The translations under genes and the position numbers were made by a program. Below, in pieces: positions 42,477 through 50,057 of a stretch of 64,000 nucleotides of DNA. How positions within the stretch are numbered: the first letter of the stretch is position 1; each line of letters begins with the position of its first letter. Source of the stretch: Macrococcoides psychrotolerans (lineage in GTDB: Bacteria; Bacillota; Bacilli; Staphylococcales; Staphylococcaceae); NCBI RefSeq assembly GCF_038095555.1, contig NZ_CP124591.1, positions 1,674,001 to 1,738,000 on the forward strand. The letters run 5' to 3'. Below the pieces are notes generated by a model. The model worked only from the letters and a program-made list of their open reading frames with translations, did no database searches and was not told the DNA's origin.

Positions 42477-43706
42477 TTAGATAACCCAGTTCCCATCTTT
42501 AAAGACAGGAATTGTTGATCCATCTTCATAGACACCATCGATATTCAGATCACTGCTGCCCATCATAAAGTCTACATGTACGAGTGAGTGATTCAATCCT
42601 TTATCAAATAACTCATCTTTTGATAAATCTTTTCCGCCTTCTATCGCATTCGGAAATGATCGTCCTAATGCAACATGGCACGATGCATTTTCATCATATA
42701 ACGTATTATAATACAGAATTCCAGAATTTGAGATTGGAGAATCATCTGGCACAAGCGCAATTTCTCCTAATCGTCTGGCACCTTCATCGTTATTCAATAA
42801 GTTCTTCAGCACTTCATAACCTTGTCCAGCTTCGAAGTCTGTCACGACACCGTCTTTAAACGTTAATTTAAAATCATCAATAATTGCACCTTGATATGCA
42901 AGAGGTCTAGTATTTCCGATAACCCCGTTAACACGGCGATAATCCGGCGATGTAAATACTTCTTCTGTCGGCATATTCACTTGAATTTCAACACCATCTG
43001 CATTTTTCGTGCTCGCACCTAACCATCGATGTCCTTTCGTCAAACCAATTTCAACATCCGTACGTTCAGAATAATAATGAAGCTTATCGAAGTTCAGTTC
43101 ATTTAACCTTTCTGCACGTGCATTCAAATTATCATTATGTTCTTTCCATGCCTGAACAGGGTCTTCTTTGTCCACACGTACCGCTTTAATCATCGCATCA
43201 AGCAGCTTAAGTTTTGCTGCCTCTCCTTTTTCTTTTGGAAATACAAGTTCTCCCCACTTGTCATTCGGGAATGCCACGATACACCATGAGAAATCATAAC
43301 GCCCTACTGCACGTGCGAAGTCTTTGTTCATCTCACCACTCGCTTTAGCAAGTGCTGCAATCTTATCAGGTGCTGCATCTTTCAATAACTCAGGGGTCTG
43401 TGAATAAATACGTAGATGTGCGACCTTCTGCTCGATAAAGTCGTTTACTTCGTCTATCTTATACTGCTTCACCGTTTCGAATACTTCTACAGGTGCATAT
43501 TCAAAGTCTAGCTGACGTGATGGTCCATCTGTCAGCTTTTGAATAACATTATGCGCCCCACGTTCATATGCCGCTTTCGTTACTGCTCTGACAAAGTCGA
43601 TCGCATCGATATCTGAATTGATGACCAATGTCTGCCCTGGTTGTACATTCAGACCTACTGTCACAACGGTCTGTGCATATTTCTCTACTGTTTCAATATA
43701 ATTCAT
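42477..43706 (-). CDS. M29 family aminopeptidase (AmpS/PepS type)
   Basis: A 409-residue metallo-aminopeptidase of the M29 (thermophilic aminopeptidase T/AmpS) family, cytoplasmic, releasing N-terminal residues from peptides. Metal ligands lie in VNMPTEEVFTSPD, LGEIALVPDD, and HSLVHVDFMMGSSDLNIDG. The start at 43706 (MNYIETVEK) follows GGAGGAG at seven to eight bases; the frame extends 60 bases further up without a site. Monocistronic. Confidence 0.92.
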   Translation of the reverse strand: MNYIETVEKYAQTVVTVGLNVQPGQTLVINSDIDAIDFVRAVTKAAYERGAHNVIQKLTDGPSRQLDFEYAPVEVFETVKQYKIDEVNDFIEQKVAHLRIYSQTPELLKDAAPDKIAALAKASGEMNKDFARAVGRYDFSWCIVAFPNDKWGELVFPKEKGEAAKLKLLDAMIKAVRVDKEDPVQAWKEHNDNLNARAERLNELNFDKLHYYSERTDVEIGLTKGHRWLGASTKNADGVEIQVNMPTEEVFTSPDYRRVNGVIGNTRPLAYQGAIIDDFKLTFKDGVVTDFEAGQGYEVLKNLLNNDEGARRLGEIALVPDDSPISNSGILYYNTLYDENASCHVALGRSFPNAIEGGKDLSKDELFDKGLNHSLVHVDFMMGSSDLNIDGVYEDGSTIPVFKDGNWVI

Positions 43707-43794
43707 AACCTGTCTCCTCCATTCTATTATTTCCATTATATCGGTTTCCGAATGAAAGATAAACAAAAAAGAAAAGTATCGATCATTAACAAAA

Positions 43795-43840
43795 ATACCG
43801 GAACAACTATGAGTTTTTTCACCAACAGCTGTTCCGGTAT
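43795..43840 (-). terminator. Terminator of the 43848 gene
   Basis: ATACCGGAACA pairs with TGTTCCGGTAT (11 bp) across a 24-base loop, followed on the minus strand by five T. Confidence 0.65.
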
Positions 43841-43847
43841 ACTTATA

Positions 43848-44330
43848 TTAAGCATCAAATAATTCGATACGTTTCACCTTATTATCTTTAAAGATAAACT
43901 TCATACCTATGTGATTTTCTTTATCCATATAATGATACTGTGTCTGACGGTTATTCAGTATTGATTTCTTATATGTCGTACCGTAAGCCTCAATCACTTG
44001 TGCTTTCGAGTCACCGATGCCAATATTACGTTCCGTGTACAATTTATCATTGCGATATAAGATAAGCGCACTTATCTGCTGCTTCTTATTCGATACGCTA
44101 ATAATCAGACCAGGCAATGCATCTGATCGATAAAATGACTTACCTTCCACTTTCGCATTATCATCTTCTTTAAAACTTTCTAGTAGTACATTACGATGCT
44201 GATGTAACATATAGTTTCCGATGCGTTCCTGACTTAGATCATTATCTGGAGTCGTGCAATAATTATAAACGAGCATGCCGGAAACGAAGATAATAAACAG
44301 TCCAATAATTGTAAATATATATTTCTTCAT
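43848..44330 (-). CDS. Membrane-anchored protein resembling CAP-associated N-terminal domain
   Basis: A 160-residue protein with one N-terminal membrane helix (residues 4-23) and an exported domain. The segment ERNIGIGDSKAQVIEAYGTTYKK resembles the repeat motif of CAP-associated domains found in front of SCP-like proteins of Bacillales; only one copy is present, and there is no CAP domain. Ending KFIFKDNKVKRIELFDA fits that fold. Function unknown. It is transcribed alone, with a large-loop terminator downstream. Confidence 0.7.
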   Translation of the reverse strand: MKKYIFTIIGLFIIFVSGMLVYNYCTTPDNDLSQERIGNYMLHQHRNVLLESFKEDDNAKVEGKSFYRSDALPGLIISVSNKKQQISALILYRNDKLYTERNIGIGDSKAQVIEAYGTTYKKSILNNRQTQYHYMDKENHIGMKFIFKDNKVKRIELFDA

Positions 44331-44410
44331 GAGCGCCCACTTTCCTCATTTATTTTCTTTATAATAACATAAAATATTAGTTTATTCTTTCGACTTCTAG
44401 AGCGTTAGTT

Positions 44411-44439
44411 TTGTCTGACAATTCTTATATTGTTATAAT
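44411..44439 (+). promoter_or_regulatory. Predicted promoter of the thioredoxin-fold gene
   Basis: TTGTCT (44411-44416), 17-base spacer, TATAAT (44434-44439), 32 bases before the start codon. Confidence 0.65.
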
Positions 44440-44470
44440 ACAATTATAATAACTAAAGGGGATGAACGTC

Positions 44471-45025
44471 ATGACAACACTTAAAACGCATTACGATAAT
44501 AGTTTAACACTTGAACAATACTTAGCGCATATGCAGGTCAATAAAGATGAAATGCTTGAGATATATAATGCTTTTCAAGTACCAGATGATGCACGTCTAC
44601 AAGAAATTAAAGATAAAGATTTAAAGGCAATCGTCATTACAGAAGACTGGTGCGGGGATGCAATGGTCAATATTCCAGTACTCATGCGCATCGCTGAAGC
44701 AGCAAGTATTGATCTGCGTTTCTCATTACGAGATGATAATCTTGAGCTCATGGATCAATACTTAACAAATGGCACTGCACGTTCGATTCCAATCTTCGTA
44801 TTCCTTGACGCTACAGACCATCAATATGCTGTGTGGGGTCCACGAGCACAAGTTGTCCAGGACTATGTCACAGAAGTACGCCAGGACCTACCTAGTAAAG
44901 ATGCACCAGACTTTGAAGAGAAACAAACAGCAGTGCACCACACAATCCACGAAAAATATAAAAACACACCAGAATTCTGGGAGGAAATCTACAACTCTAT
45001 CGTAGAACGCCTCATTCATCTATAA
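44471..45025 (+). CDS. Thioredoxin-family protein with single active-site Cys
   Basis: A 184-residue protein: helical N-terminal part, then a thioredoxin fold (KAIVITEDWCGDAMVNIPVL). The usual CxxC is WCGDAM, so only the first Cys is present. The cis-Pro loop is SIPIFVFLD. Similar Firmicutes thioredoxin-family proteins keep one Cys and may act in bacillithiol or other mixed-disulfide chemistry; that role is a guess. The ATG at 44471 follows AAAGGGG. Good promoter and strong terminator make it a single-gene unit. Confidence 0.82.
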   Translation: MTTLKTHYDNSLTLEQYLAHMQVNKDEMLEIYNAFQVPDDARLQEIKDKDLKAIVITEDWCGDAMVNIPVLMRIAEAASIDLRFSLRDDNLELMDQYLTNGTARSIPIFVFLDATDHQYAVWGPRAQVVQDYVTEVRQDLPSKDAPDFEEKQTAVHHTIHEKYKNTPEFWEEIYNSIVERLIHL

Positions 45026-45032
45026 TCACGAC

Positions 45033-45068
45033 AACAGTTTGAGAAAATAATACTCAAACTGTTTTTTT
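45033..45068 (+). terminator. Terminator of the thioredoxin-fold gene
   Basis: 11-bp stem AACAGTTTGAG with complement, nine-base loop, then seven T. Confidence 0.9.
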
Positions 45069-45132
45069 GTGTAATAAATATTGAATTCGAGGGTATATAG
45101 GAATATAGATATATATTAAAAGAGGTGAAGCT

Positions 45133-45507
45133 ATGAATAATTTATATGATGAAGTAAAGAACTCACGAAACGAACTATTAGAACAAGTTAAACAGCTTAG
45201 TACATCTGAACTTAACTATAACTTCGGCAGCAAATTCAAGAGCATTAAATATAACTTACTGCAAATCGCATATGCATATCACGAAGGACTGGATCAATAT
45301 AAGGACCAGATTGGTGATTATGACTTATTTAAAGAGAACGGACCCAAACTGAACATTATCGATATCGAGAACTATTTCGATAATATTGATTATGCAATCG
45401 AACAAAACCCAGTGCCTCCAGAAACAGTGATGCCTTATATCTTTAACGACTATGAGTATCGCGGTAAGATTAAGTTTCTGATGACATTCTTTGAAGTGTT
45501 GAAATAA
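45133..45507 (+). CDS. Hypothetical helical protein, 124 residues
   Basis: An acidic, mostly alpha-helical protein (MNNLYDEVKNSRNELLEQ, then SIKYNLLQIAYAYHEGLDQY). The pattern recalls four-helix bundles such as DinB-like proteins, but metal-binding His triads are not visible. No confident family. GAGGTG lies six bases upstream of the ATG. A perfect 15-bp hairpin follows. It is next to the IS30 remnant. Confidence 0.65.
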   Translation: MNNLYDEVKNSRNELLEQVKQLSTSELNYNFGSKFKSIKYNLLQIAYAYHEGLDQYKDQIGDYDLFKENGPKLNIIDIENYFDNIDYAIEQNPVPPETVMPYIFNDYEYRGKIKFLMTFFEVLK

Positions 45508-45514
45508 TGAAAAT

Positions 45515-45547
45515 AATAATCCCCCAAATAAAATTTGGGGGATTATT
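45515..45547. terminator. Terminator with perfect 15-bp stem
   Basis: AATAATCCCCCAAAT and its exact complement around AAA; A/T rich on both sides. Confidence 0.85.
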
Positions 45548-45549
45548 AA

Positions 45550-45763
45550 ATTTTGTACGTAAAGTGATTTTTGTATAATTTTCAATACTATGAATCGTCT
45601 GTCTTGATCGTTTCAATCTCTTTGCGATTTCTTTTACCGAAAGATTTTGATGATAATATGATTCTATGAACGTGAGTTCATCCGTGTTAAGATGTTTATA
45701 GGTCATTCTGTACTAACTCCTTATGTTTTCTTTGGTCGGAAATACACAATGAGTTTAGCACAG
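45550..45763 (-). mobile_element. Internally deleted IS30-family element
   Basis: About 214 bp containing the first 46 codons of an IS30-type transposase and imperfect ends: TGTACGTAAAGTGATTTTTG at the lower end matches, inverted and with gaps, TGTGCTAAACTCATTGTGTA at the upper end. The middle and 3' part of the transposase are gone, leaving a MITE-like remnant. Exact borders are uncertain. Confidence 0.6.
45569..45706 (-). pseudogene. IS30-family transposase, N-terminal fragment
   Basis: Translation from 45706 gives MTYKHLNTDELTFIESYYHQ followed by a helix-turn-helix (VKEIAKRLKRSRQTIHS). This is the DNA-binding N-terminus of IS30-type transposases. After about 46 residues homology ends and the frame runs into the presumed terminal repeat. 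The DDE catalytic core is absent, so it cannot transpose by itself. AAGGAGT upstream is still intact. Confidence 0.7.
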
Positions 45764-45822
45764 AGGACTTTTTTAGTTATCTAGCTTAGTTTACAATCAA
45801 CGTTTAGAAAAATTAAACTAAA

Positions 45823-45856
45823 AAAAACACTTTATTTAAAAAAATGAAGTGTTTTT
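45823..45856 (-). terminator. Terminator of the M4 protease gene
   Basis: AAAAACACTT/AAGTGTTTTT with an AT-rich inner extension, 24 bases after the stop codon, with a T run. Confidence 0.8.
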
Positions 45857-45879
45857 CTACTCGATAAAATACTGTTATC

Positions 45880-47412
45880 CTACTGTACTCCAGCTTTACT
45901 CCACTCATTCCAAACGATATCAGCATCATTCTGACCATAAAGATCATATGCAGACTGTGCAAGTGCATTTTTAGCATCAGAGAAATTAGAATTAGATGTT
46001 AGGTATTGTGTGAGTGCACGATAATATATTTGTTCAGATTTTTGATTCCCTAGTTGTCGGATGGTGTTATATGCAATTTTATTTGGAATTCCTGAATTGA
46101 TATGGACACCACCATTATCTGACTGCGTATTGACATATTGACTCATATTTTCAGGTTGTCCAAAGGCACCTGGATTTGACAGACTTCTCAATGCATCTCC
46201 TGATTGTCCTGGAGTATATACGTCTTCTCCCATCAACCAGTCGTTAGGATCTACAAAATAACCAAAGATATCAGAGAAACTTTCATTCAATGCACCTGAC
46301 TGACCATAATATTCAAGGTTCGCAGTTTGTTGAGTAACACCATGCGTAATCTCATGTGCAACAACATCGTTTGCTCCTGATAAGGCTGTGAAAGTTCTAC
46401 CATCCCCATCACCGTAAATCATCTTATCGCCAATCCAAGCGGCATTATTTGTATTATCTCGGCCACCATAATTATTCACATGGACAATAGAATTAATTGG
46501 ACTACCATTATTATCATAAGATTCACGATTAAATCTATTTTTGTAGAATTTATAGGTCTGAGCAGCATAATAGTTAGCATCTACTCCCGCACGCTGATTA
46601 TTGCTATCGAAAACCTTGTCATAGTCTGTAATAAGATTGGCACTACCATTATACTGATTCAGACTATAAGCAGATATTTGTCCTTTATTTGTCACATCCT
46701 GTAAAGCATAACCTTTACTGATACTATTGATATTGATACTTTTAGTATCTCCTAGTACGCCACGACCAGTTCCTACAGCAGCAGCTTCTTGAATTAGATT
46801 CAGCTTCTCTAATACTTGTCCGTTATCTGCATCGATTTTCACTTTCCAATGTCCAACTTTAGGAGATACAGTAGTAATTTCTATATCATATACTAGTTTA
46901 TTTTTATCTCCATCAATAACAACATTGGAGCTTTTAATGACTTTATCTCCGAGGTTATCTGCTTTATCTTCATTGATAGAAAGTGATTTAAATGCTTCAG
47001 AGATAGCAGTCTTACTGTCGATATTAACATTATTTGTAGGTGCAATAGTCTTAGCGTCTATAGCACCATTGACAAGTACAACCTCACCTTTGTCATTTGT
47101 ATGTACTTTAATTTCTTGGTCTGTAGCAAATCTTCCTTTTGATTTGGGATGTAAAGTGTAATGTACATAACCTAAATTATCTTTTTCTACATTTGTTACT
47201 TCATATTGTTTATAATTCTTCTTCAAATTTTTATAACCCGGAAGATCTTTGAGAATTGTTTTTACTTCTTTCTTTGATTGAATATTTCCATTTACGTCAA
47301 GTTGCTTAAAACTTTGATTCTTAGCTTGAGCCTCATGTGTATCAGCGATGCCTAGAGCAGATGAAATTATTGCTGTTGAAAGAACAATAGTACCTAGTTT
47401 ACTCTTTTTCAT
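45880..47412 (-). CDS. aur: Aureolysin-like M4 (thermolysin family) zinc metalloprotease
   Basis: A 510-residue secreted preproenzyme, the size of S. aureus aureolysin. Signal peptide about residues 1-28 (SALGIADTHEAQA), then FTP and PepSY propeptide domains (to about 205). The mature enzyme begins near AAAVGTGRGVLGD. Zinc and catalytic motifs are HEITHGVTQQ and GALNESFSDIFGYF, and the C-terminal lobe carries the His in NGGVHINSGIPNK. The ATG at 47412 has AGAGGTG upstream. Its promoter carries a palindrome filling the -35/-10 spacer, and a PlcR-like regulator and a peptide gene lie upstream. Confidence 0.95.
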   Translation of the reverse strand: MKKSKLGTIVLSTAIISSALGIADTHEAQAKNQSFKQLDVNGNIQSKKEVKTILKDLPGYKNLKKNYKQYEVTNVEKDNLGYVHYTLHPKSKGRFATDQEIKVHTNDKGEVVLVNGAIDAKTIAPTNNVNIDSKTAISEAFKSLSINEDKADNLGDKVIKSSNVVIDGDKNKLVYDIEITTVSPKVGHWKVKIDADNGQVLEKLNLIQEAAAVGTGRGVLGDTKSININSISKGYALQDVTNKGQISAYSLNQYNGSANLITDYDKVFDSNNQRAGVDANYYAAQTYKFYKNRFNRESYDNNGSPINSIVHVNNYGGRDNTNNAAWIGDKMIYGDGDGRTFTALSGANDVVAHEITHGVTQQTANLEYYGQSGALNESFSDIFGYFVDPNDWLMGEDVYTPGQSGDALRSLSNPGAFGQPENMSQYVNTQSDNGGVHINSGIPNKIAYNTIRQLGNQKSEQIYYRALTQYLTSNSNFSDAKNALAQSAYDLYGQNDADIVWNEWSKAGVQ

Positions 47413-47456
47413 TAAAAACACCTCTTCTTTAAATTATAAAATTTATTACTAACTTT

Positions 47457-47484
47457 ATTATATATTCAAACTTGAATATTTCAA
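47457..47484 (-). promoter_or_regulatory. Predicted aur promoter
   Basis: On the minus strand TTGAAA (47484-47479) and TATAAT (47462-47457) flank a 16-base spacer. The spacer is the palindromic box at 47463-47478. Confidence 0.6.
47463..47478. promoter_or_regulatory. Putative regulator operator in the aur promoter (PlcR-box spacing)
   Basis: TATTCAAACTTGAATA lies inside the perfect inverted repeat ATATTCAA-AC-TTGAATAT (47462-47479). It matches the PlcR box TATGNANNNNTNCATA at 8 of 10 fixed positions. A further imperfect repeat of the same half-sites lies at 47476-47500. Confidence 0.5.
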
Positions 47485-47500
47485 TATATTTTTTGAATAT

Positions 47501-47543
47501 AAAAAATAATCTATTAATTCTATAATAGAACTAATAGATTATT
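47501..47543 (-). terminator. Terminator of the small peptide gene
   Basis: On the minus strand a 12-bp perfect stem (AATAATCTATTA with complement) with an inner TTCTA/TAGAA pairing is followed by six T. It isolates the peptide transcript from the aur promoter. Confidence 0.8.
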
Positions 47544-47565
47544 AGAGAGTTTTTCCAAAGGGTTC

Positions 47566-47664
47566 CTACCAAAGATGCCACTCAGGAAGGTTATCAAAGT
47601 TTAAAATTATTACGCTGCTTGCAAATATAAGTAAAGAACTTGTATTTTTAAAGACTTTTTTCAT
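47566..47664 (-). CDS. Putative secreted signalling peptide precursor, 32 residues (PapR/Phr-like)
   Basis: A tiny gene with an excellent ribosome site (AGAAAGGAG, eight bases from ATG). The product starts MKKVFKNTSS, has a hydrophobic core LLIFASSVIILNF and ends DNLPEWHLW, then TAG. This is the form of PapR, Phr and similar precursors: a Sec-type leader plus a C-terminal heptapeptide-sized signal. PapR heptapeptides carry a D-L-P-F core; here it is N-L-P. It is divergent from the PlcR-like regulator and has its own terminator. Function is inferred from shape and context only; no homologue was searched. Confidence 0.65.
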   Translation of the reverse strand: MKKVFKNTSSLLIFASSVIILNFDNLPEWHLW

Positions 47665-47696
47665 TTTTATTCTCCTTTCTAATATTTTAAAGTAAA

Positions 47697-47702
47697 ATTC
47701 TA
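47697..47702 (-). promoter_or_regulatory. Predicted -10 box of the peptide gene
   Basis: Minus-strand TAGAAT, 33 bases before the peptide ATG. No consensus -35 exists; the PlcR-box-like site takes its place, as expected for an activator-dependent promoter. Confidence 0.4.
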
Positions 47703-47708
47703 AGTAAT

Positions 47709-47724
47709 ATTGTATATATTCATA
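47709..47724. promoter_or_regulatory. Putative regulator operator between peptide and regulator genes
   Basis: On the minus strand TATGAATATATACAAT matches TATGNANNNNTNCATA at 8 of 10 fixed positions, including the G and C. It overlaps the -35 region of the peptide gene. The area is very AT-rich, so a chance match must be considered. Confidence 0.45.
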
Positions 47725-47771
47725 TAATATATAATATAATGTATATCTATATAATAAGAAAGGGTTAATTT

Positions 47772-48623
47772 ATGAAAATAGGAAAAAGAATTAAAAATCG
47801 CCGTCAACAACTTAATATGACTCAACATGAGCTATCAGATGGGATATGCACTCAAAGTCAAATCAGCAAGATAGAGAAAGACGAGATTATACCTTTAGCA
47901 AGTCTTCTAGTGAAGATTGCTGAGAAATTGGAAGTTTCTTTAGATGATCTAGTCTATGAAAATAGAATAAAAAGAATAGAAAATGAATTTTTAATAGATA
48001 AGGAACGTATAGACTATTTATTGAAAATTAGAGAATATGGTAAAATACAAAATCTTATTAGCGTGATAGATAAAGAAAAATTAAGCTTTAATGACTCTAT
48101 ATATATTATGTATATATCATTAGTAACAGAAAACTATACACGAAATAGTAATTCATTAGAAAAATTAAATATTTTTTACTCTGAACACAGTGACACTATG
48201 GAGGATAATCTTAAGATAAGAACTCTAAATAGCTTGGGTATTATGTCAATGGAAAATAATCAACCAGAGAAAGCTAAAGAGTATTTCTTGAAAGGTTATA
48301 GAATTGCGATAACAAGTAATGTATATGAGGATTTGTTATTCAAGGTTGCATATAATTACCTAAGGCTTCTCTTTCAGCTTGAAGAATACAAAGAGATGTA
48401 TGATATTTCATGCACAGCTATAGAATTTGTCTTCGTGAATAATAATACCTATTGTTATCCTCAACTAGTTTTCTATAAATATTTTGCTTTAATGAAACTT
48501 AATTTGTTATCACTCGTAGATATGAAAGAGATAGAGACGGCCTTATTTTTCAGCATAAAAAAAGGTGAAAATAAAACTACAGAAAATCTTGAAAAAATTA
48601 TATGTAATTTGAAAAGATTATAA
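47772..48623 (+). CDS. PlcR-like XRE-TPR transcriptional regulator (RNPP family)
   Basis: A 283-residue regulator. Residues about 5-60 are an XRE helix-turn-helix whose wording (LSDGICTQSQISKIEKDEII, then IAEKLEVSLDDL) closely follows PlcR of Bacillus cereus. The rest is a string of helix pairs like TPRs (IRTLNSLGIMSMENNQPEKA, then YFLKGYRIAI), the peptide-binding part of RNPP proteins. AAAGGG lies eight bases upstream. The divergent 32-residue peptide gene is the natural ligand candidate, and the adjacent M4 protease a natural target. Rgg- or NprR-like membership is the alternative. Confidence 0.85.
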   Translation: MKIGKRIKNRRQQLNMTQHELSDGICTQSQISKIEKDEIIPLASLLVKIAEKLEVSLDDLVYENRIKRIENEFLIDKERIDYLLKIREYGKIQNLISVIDKEKLSFNDSIYIMYISLVTENYTRNSNSLEKLNIFYSEHSDTMEDNLKIRTLNSLGIMSMENNQPEKAKEYFLKGYRIAITSNVYEDLLFKVAYNYLRLLFQLEEYKEMYDISCTAIEFVFVNNNTYCYPQLVFYKYFALMKLNLLSLVDMKEIETALFFSIKKGENKTTENLEKIICNLKRL

Positions 48624-48795
48624 TTTGCACCTTCAATATAATTGAAATGAAAATAATAAACGCTACCAACCATGTCATGGAATTCAATACTATTTGCTCA
48701 GTCAAAATAGATAGAGGATATACTGTCCTTACATCAGATATATTTTCAAACATATAATATTTCAAAATATCTTCTAAATTATTAACTGTTATCAT
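48598..48795 (-). CDS. Possible small membrane protein, 65 residues (doubtful)
   Basis: An open frame starting MITVNNLEDILKYYMFENIS, with one strong hydrophobic helix near the end (TWLVAFIIFISIILKVQIII). It overlaps the 3' end of the regulator by 26 bases on the other strand. No ribosome site is visible before the ATG, which speaks against it. Kept because it is the only coding-like content of the gap and small membrane peptides are common in such modules. Confidence 0.2.
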   Translation of the reverse strand: MITVNNLEDILKYYMFENISDVRTVYPLSILTEQIVLNSMTWLVAFIIFISIILKVQIIIFSNYI

Positions 48796-48866
48796 TTTTT
48801 AGATTTCAATCGGTAATCGTTTAATTAGCCTTATTTATTATACAAATAACGTGTGATTACAAACAA
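48624..48866. other. Gap after the regulator with no supported gene
   Basis: The stretch 48624-48941 has no convincing gene. It holds the doubtful reverse frame described separately and, at its end, the terminator of the flavin monooxygenase gene. No repeat, RNA or operator was recognised. Confidence 0.5.
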
Positions 48867-48910
48867 AACACTCCAGAGTTAAGATTTTCAAATCTAACTT
48901 CTGGAGTGTT
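48867..48910 (-). terminator. Terminator of the monooxygenase-GNAT operon
   Basis: A long two-part stem (AACACTCCAGA and AGATTT pairing with complements) with T-rich tail on the minus strand. Confidence 0.8.
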
Positions 48911-48941
48911 GCTCACATCTTTGTAACACGACGTTCTTATT

Positions 48942-50057
48942 TCAATTTAATGGTCTTCTATTCAGAAATTCTGTCTGCTTATTCAAAACATATTCAGGAA
49001 TATTTTTTACGACTTTATTACGTAATTGAATAAACAGCTGCGATTCACTTTGAGCAGCTTTCCCTATCTTACGGGACTTCAGTATGACTTTCTTCGTATG
49101 CGGAACACTTAATCGGTCATAATTTGCAAGTGCTTCTTTCAATGGGTATTGTTCTAACTGGTTGACGAGACATACTGCATCTTCAATGGCCTGCGATGCA
49201 CCTTGTCCCATATTAGGTGTCGCTGCATGTGCTGCATCCCCTAGTAATACGACACGTCCTTTTACGAATGTCTTAAGCGGTTCAATATCATATATATCAT
49301 GATGTAATGGATCTCCGACTGTGTTGTCTAAAACATTAGTCACTGCATGAGGAAATTCTTTAAAGTATCGCTTTAACTTCTTCAGATTATAGTTTCTGAA
49401 CTCTGTATCCCGTTCAAGGGCATTAATGCATAAAAACCAGTAGACTTCATTATCTCCCAGAGGAACAATCCCGAATCTGCCACGCGCATCCCAGTATTCT
49501 AACGCTGTCTTGTCGTTCAGCCCTGGATTCACGCTCGTTCCTCTAAAGCATGTATATCCTTGATACTTCGCCTCACTACCTGGAAACATCTGTCTGCGCA
49601 CTTGAGAGTGCAGCCCGTCCGCTGCAATAATGAGATCATACTGGTTGCTAGTACCATCATTCATTTTAATTGTTCCTGCATCAAAGTCTGTAATCTTGAC
49701 GACCTCTTTAATCAATCTTACATTCCCTTTATAATGATAACGTAGTATATTATGCAGTGAACTGCGCTGTATCGTAATATTATCTTCTCCATCTTTATTA
49801 AAGATCACACGATTTAAATATGTATCGTTCGCATCTCTTAGCTGAGCTTCAATCAAAATATTGCCATCTCTTTTTATATCTTCAGCAATATCATAACGTT
49901 CAAGTGCACGTATCGCGTTTTCACCGATACCAAGACCTACACCTTCTTGTTTTAATACGTGTCTCTTTTCTAGTACTTCTACGCTATGTCCAAGACGTTC
50001 TAGTAATATCGCTGCGGTTAAACCACCGATACCCGCACCAATGATTCCTATACGCAT
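48942..50057 (-). CDS. FAD-dependent monooxygenase (salicylate hydroxylase/UbiH-like)
   Basis: A 371-residue group A flavoprotein hydroxylase. The FAD Rossmann motif is MRIGIIGAGIGGLTAAILLE (GAGIGG at 7-12), DG motif AADGLHSQVRR, and second FAD motif VVLLGDAAHAATPNMGQGA. The natural substrate is an unknown aromatic or quinone-like compound; no aromatic degradation genes are nearby. Its start overlaps the end of the upstream acetyltransferase gene by ten bases, so both are one operon. Confidence 0.88.
   Translation of the reverse strand: MRIGIIGAGIGGLTAAILLERLGHSVEVLEKRHVLKQEGVGLGIGENAIRALERYDIAEDIKRDGNILIEAQLRDANDTYLNRVIFNKDGEDNITIQRSSLHNILRYHYKGNVRLIKEVVKITDFDAGTIKMNDGTSNQYDLIIAADGLHSQVRRQMFPGSEAKYQGYTCFRGTSVNPGLNDKTALEYWDARGRFGIVPLGDNEVYWFLCINALERDTEFRNYNLKKLKRYFKEFPHAVTNVLDNTVGDPLHHDIYDIEPLKTFVKGRVVLLGDAAHAATPNMGQGASQAIEDAVCLVNQLEQYPLKEALANYDRLSVPHTKKVILKSRKIGKAAQSESQLFIQLRNKVVKNIPEYVLNKQTEFLNRRPLN

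Noticed and set aside
45325..45585. 86-residue reverse frame overlapping the hypothetical gene at 45133
   Set aside because: It is antisense to a gene with a good ribosome site and crosses the terminator hairpin.
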